9,393 nt of DNA from Paracoccaceae bacterium (GTDB taxonomy: Bacteria; Pseudomonadota; Alphaproteobacteria; Rhodobacterales; Rhodobacteraceae), in NCBI GenBank assembly GCA_007120685.1, contig SKNG01000330.1, positions 1 through 9,393 on the forward strand. The letters run 5' to 3'. Each line of letters begins with the position of its first letter. Positions within the stretch are counted from its first letter, which is position 1. The translations under genes were made by a program, and so were the position numbers. A model generated the notes under the pieces. It was not told where the DNA came from. It was given only the letters and a program-made list of their open reading frames with translations, and ran no database searches. This document shows, one piece after another, positions 6,019 through 9,393 of this stretch.

Positions 6019-6788
6019 GCCATCTGGAGCATCTGGCCGGGCGCACGTTTCATGGGCGCCGGGGGGCGGTCACAAACCGCTTTACTTACGGCGTGGATTA
6101 CCTGCTGCTGGATGCAGAGGACGGCGCGCTGCAGGCGCCGGTGCTGTTTCGCCGCAACCGCCGCTGGCCGGTATCGCTGCATGACACTGACCACGGCGGC
6201 GCGCGCGGCGCCGGGCAGGGCGCGGCCTGGGTGCGGCAGGTGTTGGCGCAGGCCGGGCTGGACCGCGCGGACGGGCGCATCCTGCTGCTGGCGCAACCGC
6301 GCGTGCTGGGCCATGTGTTCAACCCGGTCAGCTTCTGGCTTTGTCACGGCCGGGACGGCACGCTGCGTTGTGTGATCGCCGAGGTCAACAACACCTTCGG
6401 CGACCGCCATTCCTACCTCTGTCACCACGCCGACCAACGCCCCATCACCGGGGCCGAGGAACTGGCGGCGCGGAAGATCTTCCATGTCTCGCCCTTCCAG
6501 CCGGTCGAGGGCGGCTATCGCTTCCGCTTCGACATCACCAAGCAGAAGATCAACATCCGCATCGATTATGGCCATATGGCCGGCGGGGCCGAGGGCGGGT
6601 TGGTCGCCACGCTGACCGGCCAGCGCCGGCCGGCCACCATGGCGGGGCTGGCGGGGGCGATGCTGCGCCGGCCCTTCGGCTCGCGCCGGGTGCTGGCGCT
6701 GATCCACTGGCAGGCGCTGAAACTGTGGTGGAAGGGCGCGCGCTACCACGCCCGGCCCGCGCCGCCCGCGCAAGAGGTCTCGCGGTGA
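6015..6788 (+). CDS. ufaO: DUF1365 family protein, UfaO-like furan fatty acid synthesis protein
   Basis: A 257-residue DUF1365 protein. The family signatures GHVFNPVSFW (99-108) and EVNNTFGDRHSY (123-134) are both present, with histidine, asparagine and aspartate residues that could bind a metal or form an active site. The start is a GTG sharing a GTGA overlap with the stop of the FAD oxidoreductase gene, so translation is probably coupled. In R. sphaeroides the equivalent gene (RSP_1090) is, to my recollection, UfaO, needed to insert an O2-derived oxygen into the methylated diene acyl chain to form the furan ring. No known oxygenase cofactor motif is obvious, so the chemistry is still open. 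The tail is basic (after about residue 235, RRVLALIHWQALKLWWKGARYHARP), with a short amphipathic or hydrophobic stretch that could touch the membrane where its phospholipid substrate lies. Confidence 0.85.
   Translation: MSHLEHLAGRTFHGRRGAVTNRFTYGVDYLLLDAEDGALQAPVLFRRNRRWPVSLHDTDHGGARGAGQGAAWVRQVLAQAGLDRADGRILLLAQPRVLGHVFNPVSFWLCHGRDGTLRCVIAEVNNTFGDRHSYLCHHADQRPITGAEELAARKIFHVSPFQPVEGGYRFRFDITKQKINIRIDYGHMAGGAEGGLVATLTGQRRPATMAGLAGAMLRRPFGSRRVLALIHWQALKLWWKGARYHARPAPPAQEVSR
6771..6776 (+). promoter_or_regulatory. Ribosome binding site deciding the GTG start of the MFS gene
   Basis: AAGAGG lies inside the end of the DUF1365 gene, 8 bases before the GTG at 6785. It favours that GTG over the ATG at 6797, which would be 20 bases away. 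Confidence 0.6.
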
Positions 6789-8053
6789 TCGCCCGCATGG
6801 GCGTTGGCGCCTCGGGCCATCCCGGTGCCTGGGCGGCATTTGCCGCCATGCTGGCCATGGCCGGGCTGCCCATCTACATCCATGCGCCGAAATTCTATGT
6901 CGACGAATACGGCGTGGGGCTGGCGGCGCTGGGCACGGTGCTGTTCGCGCTGCGGCTGATCGATTTCGTGCAGGACCCGGCGCTAGGCTGGCTGGCCCAT
7001 GCCACCCGCCGCTACCGGCAGGCGATGGTGGCCGGCGCCGGCGCGCTGATGGCGCTGTCGATGCTGGGGCTTTTCGCGGTGGAACCCCCCATCGCGCCGC
7101 TTGCGTGGTTTGCGCTGACGCTGACTGGGCTGTTCAGCGCCTTCAGCTTTCTTACCATGTGCTTCTACGCCCAAGGGGTGCCGAAGGGGGAGGGCATGGG
7201 CGAAAACGGCCATATTCGTCTTGCCGCCTGGCGCGAGACCGGCGCGCTGCTGGGCGTCTGCGCCGCCGCCGCTGCGCCGACCCTGCTCGCGCTGGGGCCG
7301 AACCCGCCGTTCGAGGCCTTCGCGATCCTGTTTGCCGCCTTCGTGCTGGGCACGCTCTGGGTGATGCGCCGGGAATGGCTGGCCCCGGCAGCGGCTGCAG
7401 GCACCACCGCGCTGGCCGATTTCCGCGCCGTGCTGGCCGATGCCATCGCCCGTCGGCTGCTGCTGGTGGCGCTGCTGAACGCTGCGCCGGTGGCGGTCAG
7501 TTCCACGCTTTTTCTGTTTTACGTCGAAAGCCGGCTGGCCGCGCCGGGCTGGGAGGGGCCGCTCTTGCTGCTGTTCTTCCTGTCCGCCGCCGCCGCCGCC
7601 CCGTTCTGGGCCAAGGCAGCCGCGCGCTATGGCGCCCGGCGGGTGCTGATCTCGGCCATGGCGCTGGCCATCGTCGCCTTTGCATTTGCGGCGCCGCTGG
7701 GGCCGGGGGATGTCTGGTTTTTCGCCATCATCTGCGTGGCGACCGGTGCCGCGCTGGGGGCCGATCTGACGCTACTGTCGGCCATCTTCGCCCGCCGCAT
7801 GGCGCGGGTGATCCCCGATGCGGCAACCGGCTTCGCGCTTTGGGCCTTTGTGTCCAAGGCGACACTGGCGCTGGCCGCGATCACCGTGCTGCCCTTCCTG
7901 CAGGCGCAGGGCTTCGAGGGGCCGGACAGCCCGGAACGAGCGCTGACCGCGCTGGGGCTGGCCTATGCGCTGGTGCCCTGCGTGCTGAAACTACTGGCCA
8001 TCGCCCTGCTGGCCACCACCCCGCTTGAAAAGGAGGCACCGCTTCATGCCTGA
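6785..8053 (+). CDS. MFS transporter of the GPH/MFS_2 (melibiose-symporter-like) type
   Basis: An inner-membrane carrier of 422 residues with about 11-12 hydrophobic segments spread over its whole length. Near the N-terminus, RLIDFVQDPALGWLAHATRR fits the RxxDxxxDPxxGxxxD-like signature of the glycoside-pentoside-hexuronide:cation symporter branch. The same frame is open upstream to 6341, but that part overlaps the DUF1365 gene. The start at GTG 6785 is supported by AAGAGG 8 bases upstream and by a GTGA overlap with the preceding stop, the same junction type as the one before it. An ATG at 6797 is the alternative. Its cargo is unknown. Co-transcription with furan-fatty-acid genes suggests a lipid, lysophospholipid or small amphipathic molecule rather than a sugar, but this is inference only. 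The next gene starts inside its last 8 bases. Confidence 0.85.
   Translation: MIARMGVGASGHPGAWAAFAAMLAMAGLPIYIHAPKFYVDEYGVGLAALGTVLFALRLIDFVQDPALGWLAHATRRYRQAMVAGAGALMALSMLGLFAVEPPIAPLAWFALTLTGLFSAFSFLTMCFYAQGVPKGEGMGENGHIRLAAWRETGALLGVCAAAAAPTLLALGPNPPFEAFAILFAAFVLGTLWVMRREWLAPAAAAGTTALADFRAVLADAIARRLLLVALLNAAPVAVSSTLFLFYVESRLAAPGWEGPLLLLFFLSAAAAAPFWAKAAARYGARRVLISAMALAIVAFAFAAPLGPGDVWFFAIICVATGAALGADLTLLSAIFARRMARVIPDAATGFALWAFVSKATLALAAITVLPFLQAQGFEGPDSPERALTALGLAYALVPCVLKLLAIALLATTPLEKEAPLHA
8028..8036 (+). promoter_or_regulatory. Strong ribosome binding site of the DUF3833 gene
   Basis: AAAAGGAGG within the last codons of the MFS gene is a near-perfect Shine-Dalgarno sequence ending 9 bases before the ATG at 8046. 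It rejects the upstream in-frame TTG at 8025, which lies before the site itself. Confidence 0.8.
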
Positions 8054-8606
8054 GATGATGTGGTTTCTGTTCGGTTTCATCCTGTTGGCGCTGGTGCTGT
8101 TCGCCCGTAGCCGTTTCATGGGCTTCATCGCCCAGCGTCCGCAGGACTATACGGGCATGGAGCCGGCGATGGATATCCGCCATCACCTTGACGGCCCGAT
8201 CCTGTGCGAAGGCGTGATCTATGGCCCGCTGGGTCGTGTCACCTCGCGCTTTGTTGCGCAGATGGAGGGGCGTTGGGACGGCAACCGCGGCGTGCTGGAC
8301 GAGCATTTCCGCTATTCGGGCGGCAACGAACAGCACCGTCAGTGGCGGCTGACGCTGGGCAATGACGGGCGCGTGCGGGCCGAGGCCGACGATCTGGTGG
8401 GCCGGGGCGAGGGCCGGCAGGAAGGCGCGGCCTTGCAGTTGAAATACCGCATTCGCATGCCGGAAAGCGCCGGCGGCTGGGCGCTGGATGTGACCGACTG
8501 GATGTATGTGACCGAGAACGGCACGATCATCAACCGCAGCCAGTTCCGCAAGTTCGGCATCAAGGTGGCAGAACTGGTGGCGACCATGCGCCGCATGCCG
8601 GTCTGA
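8046..8606 (+). CDS. DUF3833 family membrane-anchored protein
   Basis: A 186-residue protein of the DUF3833 family, function unknown. Residues about 4-20 form one hydrophobic segment (MWFLFGFILLALVLFA) followed by Arg residues. It is probably an uncleaved N-terminal anchor with the rest outside the cytoplasm; no lipobox cysteine is visible. The remainder alternates polar and hydrophobic residues and has family-like stretches: LDGPILCEGVIYGPLGRVTSRF, MEGRWDG, LDEHFRYSGG, and WMYVTENGTIINRSQFRKFGIKV at the end. This suggests a beta-rich, lipocalin-like fold that could hold a lipid, but that is inference. The gene overlaps the MFS gene by 8 bases and has the strongest ribosome binding site in the operon. 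It is consistently next to an MFS carrier and a dehydrogenase in related alphaproteobacterial clusters, as far as I recall. Confidence 0.8.
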   Translation: MPEMMWFLFGFILLALVLFARSRFMGFIAQRPQDYTGMEPAMDIRHHLDGPILCEGVIYGPLGRVTSRFVAQMEGRWDGNRGVLDEHFRYSGGNEQHRQWRLTLGNDGRVRAEADDLVGRGEGRQEGAALQLKYRIRMPESAGGWALDVTDWMYVTENGTIINRSQFRKFGIKVAELVATMRRMPV

Positions 8607-8622
8607 CGGGGGCGGCCGGGGC

Positions 8623-9363
8623 ATGCGTCAATGGCAGGGCAAGCGCTACTGGCTGGCCGGTGCCAGCGAGGGGCTGGGCCGGGCACTGGCCGAGCGGATG
8701 AGCCGCGCGGGCGTGGAACTGGTGCTGAGCGCACGCAGCGAGGAGCGGCTGCAGGCACTGGCCGACAGCCTGCCGGGCAAGGCGCAGGTGGTGCCGGTGG
8801 ATGTGGGCGACATGGCCTCGGTGCGCGCTGCGGCGCAGGCAGCGGGGCCGGTTGACGGGCTGGTCTATCTGGCCGGGGTTTACTGGCCGCAGCCGGCGCA
8901 GCAATGGGATGCCGAGCAGGTAGAGACCATGTGCGACATCAATTTCACCGGTGCGGCCCGGGTGGTGGGCGTGGCCCTGCCGGCGATGGTGGAGCGCGGC
9001 GCGGGGCATGTGGTGCTGACCGGCTCGCTGGCCGGGTTCCGGGGGCTGCCGGGGTCCATCGGCTATGGCGCGTCGAAGGCCGGGCTGATGGTTCTGGCGG
9101 AATCCATGCATGCCGATCTGCGCGGGACGGGCGTGCAGGTGCAACTGGTCAATCCGGGCTTCATCCGCACCCGGCTGACCGAGAAGAACGAATTTGCCAT
9201 GCCCTTCATCATGGACCCCGGCCCGGCGGCGGCGCTGATGTTCGACCATATGGGCGGCGAGCGGTTCAAGATGAGCTTTCCGGCGTTCTTTTCGCGGGTG
9301 TTCCGTCTGTCGCAGTTCCTGCCGGACTGGTTGTATTACCGGCTCTTCGCCCCGCGTCGGTAG
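8623..9363 (+). CDS. Short-chain dehydrogenase/reductase (SDR)
   Basis: A 246-residue classical-type SDR, an NAD(P)(H)-dependent oxidoreductase. Seen: the cofactor loop GASEGLG (Gly13, Gly17, Gly19), LAG in place of the usual NAG at about 85, and the complete catalytic set Asn107, Ser135, Tyr148 and Lys152 in YGASK. The basic residue in SARSEER after the second strand hints at a preference for NADP(H). The C-terminal tail (FFSRVFRLSQFLPDWLYYRLFAPRR) is aromatic and basic, as in SDRs that sit on membranes or act on lipids. The start at ATG 8623 is 16 bases after the DUF3833 stop, with only a G-rich stretch as ribosome binding site. It is the last gene of the operon visible here. The substrate is unknown; an oxidised lipid aldehyde or ketone would suit the oxidative-stress context. 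Confidence 0.9.
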   Translation: MRQWQGKRYWLAGASEGLGRALAERMSRAGVELVLSARSEERLQALADSLPGKAQVVPVDVGDMASVRAAAQAAGPVDGLVYLAGVYWPQPAQQWDAEQVETMCDINFTGAARVVGVALPAMVERGAGHVVLTGSLAGFRGLPGSIGYGASKAGLMVLAESMHADLRGTGVQVQLVNPGFIRTRLTEKNEFAMPFIMDPGPAAALMFDHMGGERFKMSFPAFFSRVFRLSQFLPDWLYYRLFAPRR

Positions 9364-9393
9364 CGGGCGGCGGCGGCGCCGGGCTGCGGCCAG

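Noticed and set aside
6341..6784. A 148-codon N-terminal extension of the MFS transporter frame
   Set aside because: It overlaps the DUF1365 gene completely, is rich in Arg/Pro/His as expected of a GC-rich shadow frame, and a ribosome binding site with a GTGA overlap marks the real start at 6785.
5937..6839. 300-codon minus-strand frame opposite the DUF1365 gene
   Set aside because: Its sequence is dominated by His, Arg, Pro and Gln, typical of antisense shadows. The plus strand carries the clear DUF1365 motifs.

Overview
The window looks like chromosomal DNA of a GC-rich alphaproteobacterium of the Rhodobacter/Paracoccus/roseobacter type (Rhodobacterales). Codon use is strongly GC-ending nearly throughout. 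The gene set also points there: an ECF sigma factor with a ChrR-type zinc/cupin anti-sigma factor, a MutL carrying its own endonuclease motif, and a divergent operon with the same gene order as the RpoE-controlled furan-fatty-acid region of Rhodobacter sphaeroides (recalled as RSP_1091 to RSP_1087, not searched).

Layout. Positions 1-1205 (+) hold the C-terminal part of a patatin-like phospholipase whose nucleophile region is absent. Its 5' end lies in an AT-rich patch beside the window edge. Positions 1206-1335 are a convergent intergenic gap with two inverted repeats, one a good terminator candidate. On the minus strand, reading leftwards from about 4606, come rpoE (ECF sigma), chrR (anti-sigma) and mutL, in one direction with gaps of 10 and 50 bases. 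Positions 4607-4722 form a divergent regulatory region holding two back-to-back ECF-type promoters, each with an 18-base spacer. On the plus strand, 4723-9363 is a compact five-gene operon: a FAD-dependent oxidoreductase (UfaD-like), a DUF1365 protein (UfaO-like), an MFS transporter of the GPH/MFS_2 type, a membrane-anchored DUF3833 protein and a short-chain dehydrogenase. The first four junctions are overlapping or tight, with two 4-base GTGA overlaps and one 8-base overlap.

How it fits together. In R. sphaeroides, singlet oxygen breaks the RpoE-ChrR complex, and free RpoE transcribes its own operon and lipid-modifying genes. The first two genes of the divergent operon are then thought to desaturate and oxygenate a methylated phospholipid acyl chain to a furan fatty acid, a singlet-oxygen scavenger. 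The SAM-dependent methyltransferase (CfaA/UfaM) needed for the earlier step is not in this window and should be elsewhere in the genome. The roles of the transporter, DUF3833 protein and dehydrogenase are unknown. Having mutL directly behind chrR raises the possibility that mismatch repair receives read-through transcription from the stress promoter.

No tRNA, rRNA, CRISPR array or recognisable insertion sequence was seen. No gene-free stretch exceeds 300 bases. The last 30 bases (9364-9393) show only GC-rich sequence without a recognisable feature.
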